Shown here one piece after another: positions 1 to 9,869 of a stretch of DNA of 24,092 bases. Numbering within the stretch: the first letter of the stretch is position 1; each line of letters opens with the position of its first letter. The translations under genes and the position numbers were made by a program. Origin of the DNA: Thamnocephalis sphaerospora (Eukaryota; Zoopagomycota; Zoopagomycetes; Zoopagales; Sigmoideomycetaceae); the NCBI GenBank assembly GCA_003614735.1, contig KZ992647.1, positions 1-24,092 of the forward strand. The letters run 5' to 3'. The notes beneath the pieces are model-generated. The model saw nothing but the letters and a program-made list of their open reading frames with translations, had not been told where the DNA came from and made no database searches.

Positions 1-2290
1 ATTTAAATGGCGCATGCATCAGCGTCTGCTGAAATGCGCCATTCTAGCAGAGCTACATCCAATTAAATTGATACGTAGGCGCTGTTGCAAACCTACGTCA
101 GCGAATTTAGCACTGACGGTCGTTGGGTGTAGATGCGCGTGGCGAGTTTGCAGGTGGAACTGCTTGGTGGACGTGAAGCGACATGTTGAGGTAGCCCAGT
201 GAGATTGATATGGTGCGTTAGATGAAGCACGAGAGCGCAACGTGAAGGGAGGAAATAAGGCGGAGGGAAAGCCGCCGTGCTTTATTTGCCTACGTGTAAT
301 GGCAAAGTCATATAGCCACACCGCTGCACGCGTATCGATGGCCAAGATGGAGGCTGCTCTTGTTTGCGTGTTAACTATTATGACAGTGCGTAAAAGTGGC
401 AGAAAACTATGGTCGAAAAGTGCATAGCATACATACGCAAATAGACGATGAGTCTGGGACAGAGATGCACCGGCAGTGCTGATATATGACGTTGCGACGT
501 AAGCTGCTTGACTGTCCATGTCGGCCAAGTGCTGGATTACCTTGTAGTAAATCCATGCTTTGTGTCCTGACGCCTATAGTGCAAGTCGTAGGCTTTGTAT
601 CCATTCTCATAGGCGCTAGAACAAAGCAAGCGACATTTTTACTTCAAACGCCAATTGCTTGATAATATAACCTGGTAGGCAAGCGAGAGATAAGGAGGAG
701 CAGCATGACAGTGGGCGACCAGTCATTTTATTGTAAGCATTATCCTGGTAATGCGAATGATGAGCATCAAAGGATGTATAGGCATTGGCCGACTGTGTAT
801 GTGTGCACCACACATCATAGCCACTTGGAGATGATGTGGATGACAGGGGTTCTGACATGCTGCATGCGACACCGTTACTCTCGCATTGCACCGCACCTTG
901 CGTGTTTTGACAACCTGGCGCGTGTTTAGGATTACGCTACATCGTACCGTATGAAATACGCGCAGATAGCGGTACTCCTTCCTCAGCCCCACCGCCATTG
1001 GCCATTGTTGCATTGTCCGAGTCCCATGCCTTGATCTACGCTTCTGGGCTGGCTACAGCGTGCCTTTCCAAGTTTGTTGGCGTTGCTGCACTTTGTCGGT
1101 ACAGGTGCGTTCAAGTCGCTGCTAGTTATGGCTTGCAGCGCCGCGTCCTGACACACCAAACTGTGGTCTCTTGTGCAGATCTGCTGATAGAACAATTGTG
1201 TTGGCCATATCTTGCTATTTGCTACTTCACCGCACAGATCGCTTTCCAAATCGCTCATCCAAGCGTCATGGTGCACTTCCCGGAAAGGGTGCGTTTAGTA
1301 CACGAAGACACCTTGCTTTGCAGCTAAATGCCGAGTGCCGGTCCTACCATTGCACACCGTTGTATCACGCATGTTGCAGCTTCGTAGTTGATGATGTTTT
1401 TAAATGTCGATTGATCAGTCGAATTGACAGCATGCCTGGTGTGTAAAGTCCAGTAGCAGCATTGAGGACAGTGCAAACACCCATCTGCCGCCTTAAATGT
1501 GGTGTGCAACCTGCTTTACCGGTGTTGTTACGTGCGGTCATGCCCCATGAAGGGCGGGCGTGTAACCATGCCACGAAACTTTAGCCTCTATGCGCTAATT
1601 AGTCTATTGTGTCGGTGATACGTGAAGTGGATGCTGAATGGGAGTATGAAACAGTTACACAGTTTAACAAGCAAGCATAGCAGGCCGACAAGGGGACGCA
1701 TGTCTTGTGGGGTGTAGCCAAGCAGTAGGCAGCACAAAGGTAGCATTTCGACAATGCCCGTATTGGGTGTAAGGCCCATGACCGCTACACATCCTATCAG
1801 CTAAGTGTTTGTTCAAGTTGCAACAGAGTAATGCCAGGTGTCAAGCTGCTACTGTAATACAAGAACAGACGAATTGCGATGTGGAGGGCAAAGGCTACGA
1901 GAACCGGGGCGGCCAGACCAGCGCGCGACCTGTCGTTTTTGGCACGGTTTCAAGCGCGATTCTTATTTGCCAAGTGCCCGCGCTAGTACAGATGCCGAAT
2001 TTGACCACCGCCTACTCCCGGTATGGTGAACGTGCGACCTGGTCGTAACCCTGAAGCCCACGCTAGCAAAGGTTCTGCTCGTGGCCCGGCTGGATTTCGC
2101 GCGCCCGCCTGCTACTCGTCCTTGCTCATCAACTTTGGATGTAGAATCGCCACAACCACCAATCATTCTGTGCCTATCCATTAGCGGGTAAACGGTATAC
2201 GGGGAACTGCCGGCCCGTGCTATTCTTTACGCTACTGTTACGCGGCAGCGTTTCAACTAGATCTGGCCTTACAATATCGCTGCTCTAGGA
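1..2290. other. Intergenic region, no supported gene
   Basis: About 2.3 kb at the left edge. Open frames on both strands are short; the longest is about 169 codons on the minus strand near 19-528. None has a recognisable domain, strong third-position GC, or flanking splice sites that extend it. The minus-strand frame at 1963-2181 starts with a true ATG but its 72 codons resemble nothing I know. The right end is the promoter of the subtilase. I see no terminal repeats, tRNA or transposon signature. Confidence 0.6.
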
Positions 2291-2291
2291 A

Positions 2292-2298
2292 TATATAG
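2292..2298 (+). promoter_or_regulatory. TATA box of the left subtilase gene
   Basis: The motif TATATAG lies 102 bp before the ATG at 2394. The same heptamer followed by (T/C)GG lies 103 bp before the start of the right-hand paralogue. Conservation of motif and spacing between two otherwise diverged upstream regions is the main support. A pyrimidine-rich stretch follows, and the 11 bases directly before the ATG (CTCGCTTCAAA) are identical in both copies. Confidence 0.6.
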
Positions 2299-2393
2299 TG
2301 GCCCTTGCGCAGAACCAAAACTGCCCCGCCACCTACGCTCTACCTTTCTACCCTATAATATCAGACTTTCCACTTTTCTCATCTCGCTTCAAA

Positions 2394-5186
2394 ATGCGTA
2401 TACACGCATCTGTAATTTTCTCTTGTGCAGCAGCGCTAGTGCTTGTCTCCGCATCCGCCAGCGATGGAGCGCGGCGCTTCCCCTTCAATCTTCATCGGAG
2501 CAAATCCTCGCTGAGCCGGCGGGCAAACAGCGAAGAGCCGGCCATCAGCCTTGTTCCAAAGTCTTACATGATTGACCTTACCGAGCCACCGGGTACCAAG
2601 GCCGCAGAGCAACAGTCTGCAAGTGTCCTGAAAAAAATTCGGGAGAATTGGGAACTAAGCAGTGTCGTGGTGTACAAAGTTTTGTCGAATAGCATCTCGA
2701 TCAAGGTGCTGAACGGCGGCGAGTGGACCATGGCCGACATGGCCGCCCTCCCTGGCGTCAAGAAAATTTGGCCTGCCACAGCGCTGATCGGACATACACC
2801 AATCCAGCACACGTTTGGTAGCGCCCTTTTCAACGCCACCGGCGCTGCAGACCATGGCAGCCTGAAGCGTCGAGCTTTTAGTCCCAGCCATGAGGGCGTT
2901 AAAGTCGGCATCATCGACTCGGGCATCGACTACAGACATCCGGACCTCGGCGGCTGCTTTGGCTCTGGATGCCTCGTGACCTATGGCTATGACTTTGTCG
3001 GTGACGCGTATACCGGCGATGGCAACGCCAGGCCCGATAGCGACCCGATGGATGAATGTAACGGTCACGGCACACATGTCGCCGGAATTATTGCTAATGA
3101 TGCTGATCACTTTTCTAGCATCAGCGCACTTGGTGCTTACCGCGTTCTGGGATGCAGGGGAAGAACAGAGCTTGAAGTCATGGTTAGCGCAATGGAGCGC
3201 GTCGTCATAGACGATATGCAGATTGTCAACATCTCCATCGGCAGCGGCCGCTATTATGCAAGCTATCCAGATGCTATCATGGCGCAGCGACTCGTCGAGC
3301 GTGGCATCATAGTCATTGCGTCAGCCGGCAATGATGGCAATCTTGGCATGGGTTCCATTAGCAGTCCGGCCACAGCACCGGGCGTGATTGCTGTTGCCGC
3401 ATTGCATTCGGCCAAGGTTGGCGAGTTCAGTTTCTCCTACAACGGCTATAGCGGATACACGTATCTTGCATCGACTGGCCAGGTTTTCACGTCCGGCCAA
3501 CGGGCTACCTTGGTGGATCTCCGCGCCACAAACAACGCCTACGGCTGCAATCCAATTAGCCAAAACAACAATGGCAAACACGTGCTGGTTAAGCGTGGCC
3601 AGTGTGCTTTCGACCAAAAGGCTCTGATGGCTCAAAACACCGGTGCCGTTGGTGTGGTAGTGCACAGCGAAGTCGACGACCCTGAAAAGAGACCGCCAGG
3701 CGTCGATGATCCCGCCGTCCGCATCCCCGTTGTTCTGCTCGATAGAGACACTGGCAACGCGCTGCGTGGCACAACCATCACTATTGTCGGCGGCGAACGG
3801 TATGACTCGAGTGATCTAGACTACGGAAGCTGGTCGAGCTTCTCGTCGATTGGCCCTGTAGGCGACGGCGACTCCTTCAAACCCGATATTGCAGCAGTTG
3901 GAACGGACGTGATCAGCACGTTTCCGAGAGCGCTAGGATCGCGTGCCATCATGAGCGGCACTAGCATGGCGGCGCCGGCGATCACGCGTGCTGCATCGTA
4001 TTATTACAGGGCAGCAACGCAAAATGTGCCGCGAGGCGCTGATTACTCTGCCGCCATGCTGCGTACGCTTACAAGCGGTCTTTATTACCCGGCGTCTACA
4101 AAAAAGCGCCGCCCGCTTATCAACTTTAACAATTATCGAAGCTACAATGAGCCCACCCTGTTTGGAGGCGCTGGCTACATTTTTGACGAGCTTTGGCGGC
4201 AGGAGCTATGGAGCTTTAATCCACCCAAGCTTTCGCTTCAGGCTACCAAAGGATCCCGGGAAAAGTACACTGGCAGCGCGCGCATCTCACTCACAGGTCG
4301 TATTCCCGCTGGAACGGTAAAGCTGCGTGTCGATCCCAGCGTGGCCTTTTCAGGCTGGAAGAATGGCTCTCCTGTCTCGTCGATGCTGGCCGATCTGCCT
4401 GTGGCCTACTCTTTTTCGCCAAGCAGCATCAAAAACTCGAGAGCGCAAACCGACGGAAACATCAACACCGTGCGCGATCTCTCCACCGTCTTTTCGTTCA
4501 GCATCGACATCAGCGCCTACCCCGACTGCTATTGGATCTTTAGCGGCACAATTCTTGGCGATTATGGTTCCAAGGAGGCACATCTCCCATTCCAGATCCG
4601 GGTTGGCGATCCCAGCCAAATTGTACCATACAGTGCGGACGAGACCGCTTTGGTGCAGGCTGATGCGGACGGGCCCGTTCCAAAGCCGTCCAGCTTTATC
4701 GTAAACGCCAATGACGCGTATGTTGGTATCCGTTTCCGACTTCGGTATCCGTCCAAGAGGGTCTTTGCTCTGGTCGAGAAGGCAAGCACTGGCGAGCAGC
4801 TTGGTATGGTGGCAGATGGCCTCGGCGAGGATGTTGACCGTACGATTGGTGGCCCCGATGAGGACTATATTATCCCGTGGACTGGCATGGTGCAGAAGCT
4901 GGACGCCGCAGGCAATCCGAACCCGCTTGCAACGGTCGTGCCCGATGGTCAATACCGCCTTCGATTCCACGTTGCCTCGCCTTATCCCGACGATTCTGGT
5001 CAGATTATCTACACGAAATGGTTGACGCCCGTGATCACCGTTAGCGGTATTGCAGGTAGTGTTGGCAGCGCCAACGGAACCGAGACTGGCGGCATGCTGC
5101 GATCAGTCCTGCCGCGCGTTGCTTCCTACGGTAATCGTGGTGGCTCTACGGCCAGCCTTCCTCCCGTAGGCCTGGTGTTCATTTAA
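2394..5186 (+). CDS. Secreted subtilisin-like serine protease with PA domain (left paralogue)
   Basis: Predicted 930-residue extracellular endopeptidase of family S8, Vpr/PR1C-like, in one exon. A hydrophobic signal peptide covers about residues 1-20. An I9-type propeptide follows (about 55-145). The catalytic domain has Asp175 in IIDSGIDY, His225 in NGHGTHVAG, oxyanion Asn313 in ASAGNDG and Ser524 in SGTSMAAP. A protease-associated (PA) domain is inserted at about 375-480. The C-terminal third looks beta-rich, like the Fn3-type tail of C5a-peptidase relatives; that tail call is family inference. The ATG at 2394 is chosen because it starts the signal peptide and matches the start of the paralogue. 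The frame stays open further upstream, but only from a GTG at 2298 inside the TATA box. All catalytic residues are present, so it is probably active, degrading external protein for nutrition or host and prey attack. Confidence 0.93.
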   Translation: MRIHASVIFSCAAALVLVSASASDGARRFPFNLHRSKSSLSRRANSEEPAISLVPKSYMIDLTEPPGTKAAEQQSASVLKKIRENWELSSVVVYKVLSNSISIKVLNGGEWTMADMAALPGVKKIWPATALIGHTPIQHTFGSALFNATGAADHGSLKRRAFSPSHEGVKVGIIDSGIDYRHPDLGGCFGSGCLVTYGYDFVGDAYTGDGNARPDSDPMDECNGHGTHVAGIIANDADHFSSISALGAYRVLGCRGRTELEVMVSAMERVVIDDMQIVNISIGSGRYYASYPDAIMAQRLVERGIIVIASAGNDGNLGMGSISSPATAPGVIAVAALHSAKVGEFSFSYNGYSGYTYLASTGQVFTSGQRATLVDLRATNNAYGCNPISQNNNGKHVLVKRGQCAFDQKALMAQNTGAVGVVVHSEVDDPEKRPPGVDDPAVRIPVVLLDRDTGNALRGTTITIVGGERYDSSDLDYGSWSSFSSIGPVGDGDSFKPDIAAVGTDVISTFPRALGSRAIMSGTSMAAPAITRAASYYYRAATQNVPRGADYSAAMLRTLTSGLYYPASTKKRRPLINFNNYRSYNEPTLFGGAGYIFDELWRQELWSFNPPKLSLQATKGSREKYTGSARISLTGRIPAGTVKLRVDPSVAFSGWKNGSPVSSMLADLPVAYSFSPSSIKNSRAQTDGNINTVRDLSTVFSFSIDISAYPDCYWIFSGTILGDYGSKEAHLPFQIRVGDPSQIVPYSADETALVQADADGPVPKPSSFIVNANDAYVGIRFRLRYPSKRVFALVEKASTGEQLGMVADGLGEDVDRTIGGPDEDYIIPWTGMVQKLDAAGNPNPLATVVPDGQYRLRFHVASPYPDDSGQIIYTKWLTPVITVSGIAGSVGSANGTETGGMLRSVLPRVASYGNRGGSTASLPPVGLVFI

Positions 5187-5529
5187 GCACTATCACTACT
5201 ACAGGATCAATGCACGCCCGTTTTCTTTATCATGCAGTAGTAAACATACGAGCACGGCGCTTACTTTATTACACTCTGACTATCATTGCGTGTGCTATTT
5301 GGGCAAATTCTCCATCGCTAGCGCGACAATAGGTGGCATCATCGGTATTTTGCTGCTAGATCCGACGACCCATGGTATGTCAAAGTAGCGCACCAAGTAA
5401 TGCTTGGATGTGACGCAGTAAAATGCTCAAGTGCTCACATCCTGCTGTTTATAAGACCGCTGTGTGGCGTAAACAGCTCAAGAAATCATGTTGGGTCGCA
5501 TGCGTAATAGGGGCTATTACGGCAGACCT
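5187..5529. other. Convergent intergenic spacer
   Basis: This 343 bp lies between the 3' ends of the left subtilase (+) and the NmrA-like gene (-). It should hold both transcript ends. I see no open frame or RNA gene in it, and no single convincing poly(A) signal. Confidence 0.5.
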
Positions 5530-6423
5530 TTACGATATCTGTGCATCGCTTGATTTAGCCAGCACACTGGCCAGGTACACGTCCAGTGGCGTAGTATGAA
5601 CGGATGGAAACTGATCGTTGTCGATCTTACCCGGTCTGCAGAGGCCGGATTCTGCCATATGACCGATAGCTTGTGCGGTGACTTCAATCTTTTCCGCAGC
5701 GTCGATAAAGGTGGGCGTGGATGATGGATCTGCAGGCAAGCGAGTCAGCGCCAGTTCTATGCCAGCATGCTTTTCGATGGCCCTGATCAGCTGCATGAAC
5801 GTTGCGGCGCTGCTTTGAAATGCAAACGTCGTATTTCTGCTGCGGGGGTCCTTGAGCGATGCCGCAACAAAGCGAGCTAGATCGCTTGAAAGCATAAAAG
5901 AAATGAGCGTGTTGCCTTCGCCAATGACGGTGGCCTTTTGATGCGGCAGGTCTATACCAATAAACGGGGTTGCCAGGTAGTTGTAGAACCAGCCGCAGTT
6001 GTAGCGCGTGTACTCTAGCTGGGCGTCGCTAATCTGCCGCATTGCCTCACCGGGATCGCGATACGTGAGCGATTGCATCACATCGGATTCGAATAGCGCG
6101 GGCACGACGCGGCGGACACCGGCGTCTTTGGCGGCACGGATGAGATACGGCTGCCATTTCTCGATGGAGCGGTAATGAATGGCGCTGACCAGAATGTCTG
6201 TCCCGCGCATGGCGCAAACAAGATCTTCATGCCGGCTGTAATCGGCCGTGGCAATATGCACGCCACGTTCACACAAATCGTCCAAGCTCTTGTGTTGAGA
6301 GCCAGCGCGCGATAGTACCTTCACATGATAAGCATCATCGGTGAGAAAGGCCTGCACGAGTTCGCAGCCAAACTGTCCGCTACCGCCGGCGACAAGAACG
6401 TTGATCATTTTGCGTTGCTGCAT
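5530..6423 (-). CDS. NmrA-like / isoflavone-reductase-family NAD(P)-binding protein
   Basis: Predicted single-exon protein of 297 residues. It opens with a Rossmann dinucleotide-binding strand and glycine-rich loop, VLVAGGSGQFG at about residues 9-19, typical of atypical short-chain dehydrogenases of the NmrA/PCBER type. Further family features are the acidic ADYSRHEDL segment, the strand TDILVSAI, and an AAKDAGVRRVVPALF block where the family usually has VPSEFG. The catalytic lysine expected soon after that block in true isoflavone reductases is not evident, so a redox-sensing or non-canonical role is as likely as reduction. The first ATG is at 6423. A second at 6408 (MINVLVAGG) gives the more usual N-terminus and may be the real start. 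The substrate is unknown and the protein is probably cytosolic. Confidence 0.85.
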   Translation of the reverse strand: MQQRKMINVLVAGGSGQFGCELVQAFLTDDAYHVKVLSRAGSQHKSLDDLCERGVHIATADYSRHEDLVCAMRGTDILVSAIHYRSIEKWQPYLIRAAKDAGVRRVVPALFESDVMQSLTYRDPGEAMRQISDAQLEYTRYNCGWFYNYLATPFIGIDLPHQKATVIGEGNTLISFMLSSDLARFVAASLKDPRSRNTTFAFQSSAATFMQLIRAIEKHAGIELALTRLPADPSSTPTFIDAAEKIEVTAQAIGHMAESGLCRPGKIDNDQFPSVHTTPLDVYLASVLAKSSDAQIS

Positions 6424-7088
6424 GCACACAAGAGTGGTATTGGGTGACCTGATGCGTGCTCAAAAACCAGCAGAAAAAGGACAGTAAGACAGCGCTTCAA
6501 TGCAAATAAAAACAGATGTCATGCTAGCTGGCAAGCTTGTTGCGTAGTGTGAAGGAACCTGCATCAGGGCGCGCTATTTGTTTGCCGTTGATGCCCATTG
6601 GTCTTTGCAAAGTGGATCGGGGCAATGGGCTTGCTCGACTAGTCAGGGCACACCGTGTTGCGTGCCGGTGCACCGCCAGTAAATGACCGGCTATGACATC
6701 AGATGGTCCATGGCTAAATGTACGCCTGTAGATTGATCGTCAGCCTATTGTAGCACAGTATGGGCGTATGGCAGAACTGCACAACTTGCAAGCAGTGCGC
6801 TGGGCGGCGCCCACGCTCTATGCTGGCTACACATACAGACGAGTGGCTCCTAATGTATTCGAAGCAGCCGCAAGCGTCGACTGTATTGACCAATATGCCA
6901 AGAAATAAGTGATACATGCGTTGTCGGATCGGATCGGATGTTATGAGCATGTGAGACGAGTCACGCGTCCTGCCAAGCTTTTTACATTTGCACCTCGGCA
7001 ACTTGAAGATTCCCCAGCCTACTTATACCTCGCTATAGCATGTTCTGCATCACGCCAATCAACCAGCCAACCAATTATTCTCGAAACC
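6424..7088. other. Divergent promoter region
   Basis: This 665 bp separates the start codons of the NmrA-like gene (-) and the PH-like gene (+), so it holds both promoters. A short GGATC tandem (about three units) sits near 6925-6939, and TATA-like ACTTATACC lies about 70 bp before the ATG at 7089. I see no supported gene; open frames here are short and resemble nothing known. Confidence 0.5.
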
Positions 7089-7601
7089 ATGACCCAAGTC
7101 GAAAGCCATATGCTGCGCGAGAGAAAGCAGCCGAAGGAGGAGGATAGTGCACAGCGACTGTCCGGCGACGATGGAGAGGCTTCCACCATCCACGAAGATG
7201 CGCCCTTTATTGCCGCCGTGAAAGCGCCGGTGCTCTACAGAGATTGCTTTGTGAGTTTGACTGCCGCCGAGCTCACCATCTACAGCTACTACTTTCCGGG
7301 CTTCCGCCGCAAGATTCCTGTGCACCAGATTCTCCGCGCTGCGACAATGCGCGAACTGGGACTAAACTGGTGGCACACCAAGACCAATGGCATAGGCTTG
7401 GATCCTCAGACCTGGTGGGCGCTGGACTGGCGGCGCAACGTACCGGGACTTGAGCCCCACAAGCATGTGGTGATTTTTGTGCGTGACGAATGCATGCGCA
7501 AGGGCTTTTCGGTCGAGGACAGGCCGCGCTTTCTGGCCGCGCTACTTCCGCTGCTGCCACCCGCGGACGAAACCGAACCCACAGCACATCGCGCCACGTA
7601 G
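7089..7601 (+). CDS. Conserved PH-like domain protein of unknown function
   Basis: Predicted 170-residue, single-exon protein. After an acidic, charged N-terminus (about 1-40) comes a compact domain that reads like a PH-fold protein: strands VLYRDCFVSLTAAELTIYSYYFP (positions about 53-75, quoted loosely), then RRKIPVHQIL, a WWALDWRR block, and HVVIFVRDECMRKGFSVED before a final helix. The RKIP...WWALDW...KGFSVED pattern reminds me of small uncharacterised fungal and bacterial PH-like proteins; this is recall, not a search. No signal peptide or membrane segment is visible. The start is the first ATG after the putative core promoter, in ACCATGACC context. It converges on the acyl-CoA oxidase gene with 153 bp between stops. 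The role is unknown; lipid or protein binding is only a fold-based guess. Confidence 0.75.
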   Translation: MTQVESHMLRERKQPKEEDSAQRLSGDDGEASTIHEDAPFIAAVKAPVLYRDCFVSLTAAELTIYSYYFPGFRRKIPVHQILRAATMRELGLNWWHTKTNGIGLDPQTWWALDWRRNVPGLEPHKHVVIFVRDECMRKGFSVEDRPRFLAALLPLLPPADETEPTAHRAT

Positions 7602-7754
7602 ACCAACACTGTTATAGCGCTGTACACACTCGCAATAGTATTAAGCAACGTAAACTTTTATCCACAAGGCTGCGGTGCGGCAAATGCATGGGGTGAAAAA
7701 GGGGAACAGGAGAAGGGAGAATGCTGAGCTCAGTGCAGCGAAAATGTAAATGAC

Positions 7755-9869
7755 TTAGAGCTTGGCCTGAGCCTGGGCCTTGGCCCGGCGGCGACGCTCC
7801 TTGCGCGCCTGTGCGCCATCCAGCACCGCGCGCACCGTCTGCGCGGCCACCGGGTAGACATCGCCAGCGTTGGCCGGCTCGCGCTCCGCCATCTCGGTCA
7901 TGCTCTCGTAGACGCGGCCATCAGAGCGACCGAGCGCCGAGTGCAGCAGGTAGTCGGGCAGAGCAAAGGCGTCGACCAGCGCCACAGCATTGGGGCGGAT
8001 CTCGCCCAGCAGCTGGTGGATGCGGGAACGCACCCAGTCGGCCTGCTGCGACGACAGGTAGCCGTCCTCAAACAGATCGACAAAGCCAACCTTTTCCAGC
8101 GTGGTCAGGGCAAACAGCGCGCAGAGAGCGTTGAGCGGAGCACGCAGACCCTCCGGGACACTGCTGCGCGTGGCGACGTCGACAAAGTTGCGCACCAGCA
8201 GCAGCTGGCAGTGAGCCTCGGACGCGCGGTGCACCTCCACCAGCGAGTCGTTCCAGCTGTTGCCCTCGGGGCCAAGGCGCTGCGCCGCACGCTCCACCAG
8301 ACGCGCCGCACGGTGCGCAAAGGCAAGCACCAGCAGCTCGGGGCGAAGCAGATCCTCCGGGGTGTTGACCGGCCAGGCAGGAGCGGCACCCGCGCCATGC
8401 TTGCTGACGAGGTAGGCGCGCAGGTACGCGGACGTCTGGTTCTGCACCGACTGCTTCTCCGAGACCGCAGCAGCCGCACCCGTGCGCAGCTCCTTGACGA
8501 CATCGCGGAACGTCTTGAGCAGGTAGCGGGTGGTCTGCTGGGTCAGAATAAAGTTGTCGCCCTCCCAGGTGACGTTGGGCAGCACATCGGCGTAGAAGCT
8601 GGTGAGGCCGGAGAAGGCCGAGAAACCGTGACCACCGCAGGCGCGACGGCACATCTCGATGCCCTCGATGGCGATGTTGCTGGTAAGCGACTTGAGGCCG
8701 GACGAGCTTGCGTGCACATCCGCCAGCATCTCCAGATCACCGTCGGCAAGACGTGCGGTAAACTCCTCGTACATGTGCATCATCCACTGGCCGGTGATCA
8801 GCAGCGCGTAGGCCTGAGCAATGGCCGGGAACAGGCGAGCCTGCAGCGTGGTGTAGTTGATGACCTGCGTCTCGGTGCCAGCCGGATCAACGCTGGGGAT
8901 GGTCGAGTCGACAAACTGGCGACGCACCGCCGAGTAGCGCGTGGCCACGGTGACGGCGCGGGCCAGAAACAGGCCGACCGAGCGCACAATGTTGGCGCGC
9001 ACAAACACCATGGTGCCGTAGGACAGCTTCTCGTTGGGCGGCTTGATGTAGTCGCCGTCGAGGGTGACGCGCGAGTACTTGGCCAGCATGTGGTCGTGCG
9101 GGATGCGGTAGCGATCAAAGAGCAGGAAGCCGTTGTCGATGGTGTTGACGCCAAACTTGGGGCCTACATCGCCGACGGTGACGCCCGGCAGCGGCTTGTG
9201 GTCGACCTGAGAGCGAAGCGGCACGATAAAGGTGTGCGGACCATAGTCCTTGCCCTTGGTGACGAGGCGCGCCACCACGACCGCGTGGGTGGCGGCCAGA
9301 CCGAGCGAGCCGATCCACCACTTGCTGGCGGTCAGCGTCGGCGAGTGCAGCTCAAACTCCTGCGTCTCGGGCAGGTAGGTGGCCACCGTCTCCAGGCCCT
9401 GAACGTTGCTGCCGTGGCCCAGCTCGGTCTGAGCGTAGCAGCCGATGATCTCGTAGTTGAGCGCCTTGAGCAAAAACTTGCGGCGCTGCTCAGCGTTGCA
9501 CTGGCCCTGCAGCGTCGGGATGAACATGGTGCGGTGCAGGGTGAACGGACCCGACTCGTCAATCAGATACTCGGCGGTGGCAATCTCGTTGTAGCCCCAC
9601 TTGTTCTCCATGCACAGCTCCACAAAACGCTTTTCCTTGCCGAAAGCGTGGTGCAGGCGCTCCTCGCGGCTGCTATAGTAGCGGTTGGTCTTGTCAAACG
9701 CCGGATCGTGCTCCAGCAGCTTGAGGATCTCGGCCTGGCGCTCCAGATGCTCGCGGCCGTACATGAAGCGGGTCAGCTGCTCCACGTCAAAAGAGGCGCC
9801 GCTGCGCTCGCGGGCCAGCAGCTCGGTGCCCTGGGGACCGGCCGGCTTTAGGTGCTTGGGAAACTTCAT
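7755..9869 (-). CDS. POX1: Peroxisomal acyl-CoA oxidase
   Basis: Predicted 704-residue flavoenzyme in one exon. It would oxidise acyl-CoA to trans-2-enoyl-CoA, passing electrons to oxygen, as the first step of peroxisomal beta-oxidation. The FAD/substrate-binding core reads GCYAQTELGHGSNVQGLET at about residues 143-161, followed by TASKWWIGSLG (180-190). RRACGGHGFS (408-417) and NVTWEGDN (432-439) are diagnostic; Glu436 is the expected catalytic base. The C-terminus ends in Ala-Lys-Leu, a canonical PTS1 peroxisomal import signal, after an Arg/Lys-rich stretch. The start at 9869 fits the usual family N-terminus. An in-frame ATG at 10103 would add 78 residues of unrelated, low-similarity sequence and is probably in the leader. 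Third positions are strongly GC-rich, which opens a long antisense frame. Confidence 0.95.
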   Translation of the reverse strand: MKFPKHLKPAGPQGTELLARERSGASFDVEQLTRFMYGREHLERQAEILKLLEHDPAFDKTNRYYSSREERLHHAFGKEKRFVELCMENKWGYNEIATAEYLIDESGPFTLHRTMFIPTLQGQCNAEQRRKFLLKALNYEIIGCYAQTELGHGSNVQGLETVATYLPETQEFELHSPTLTASKWWIGSLGLAATHAVVVARLVTKGKDYGPHTFIVPLRSQVDHKPLPGVTVGDVGPKFGVNTIDNGFLLFDRYRIPHDHMLAKYSRVTLDGDYIKPPNEKLSYGTMVFVRANIVRSVGLFLARAVTVATRYSAVRRQFVDSTIPSVDPAGTETQVINYTTLQARLFPAIAQAYALLITGQWMMHMYEEFTARLADGDLEMLADVHASSSGLKSLTSNIAIEGIEMCRRACGGHGFSAFSGLTSFYADVLPNVTWEGDNFILTQQTTRYLLKTFRDVVKELRTGAAAAVSEKQSVQNQTSAYLRAYLVSKHGAGAAPAWPVNTPEDLLRPELLVLAFAHRAARLVERAAQRLGPEGNSWNDSLVEVHRASEAHCQLLLVRNFVDVATRSSVPEGLRAPLNALCALFALTTLEKVGFVDLFEDGYLSSQQADWVRSRIHQLLGEIRPNAVALVDAFALPDYLLHSALGRSDGRVYESMTEMAEREPANAGDVYPVAAQTVRAVLDGAQARKERRRRAKAQAQAKL

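Noticed and set aside
7941-9851. Long plus-strand frame (636 codons) opposite acyl-CoA oxidase
   Set aside because: It is the mirror of a GC3-rich gene whose protein is unmistakable. The antisense product is Gln/Val/Ala/His-rich with no domain, as expected from reversed codon bias.
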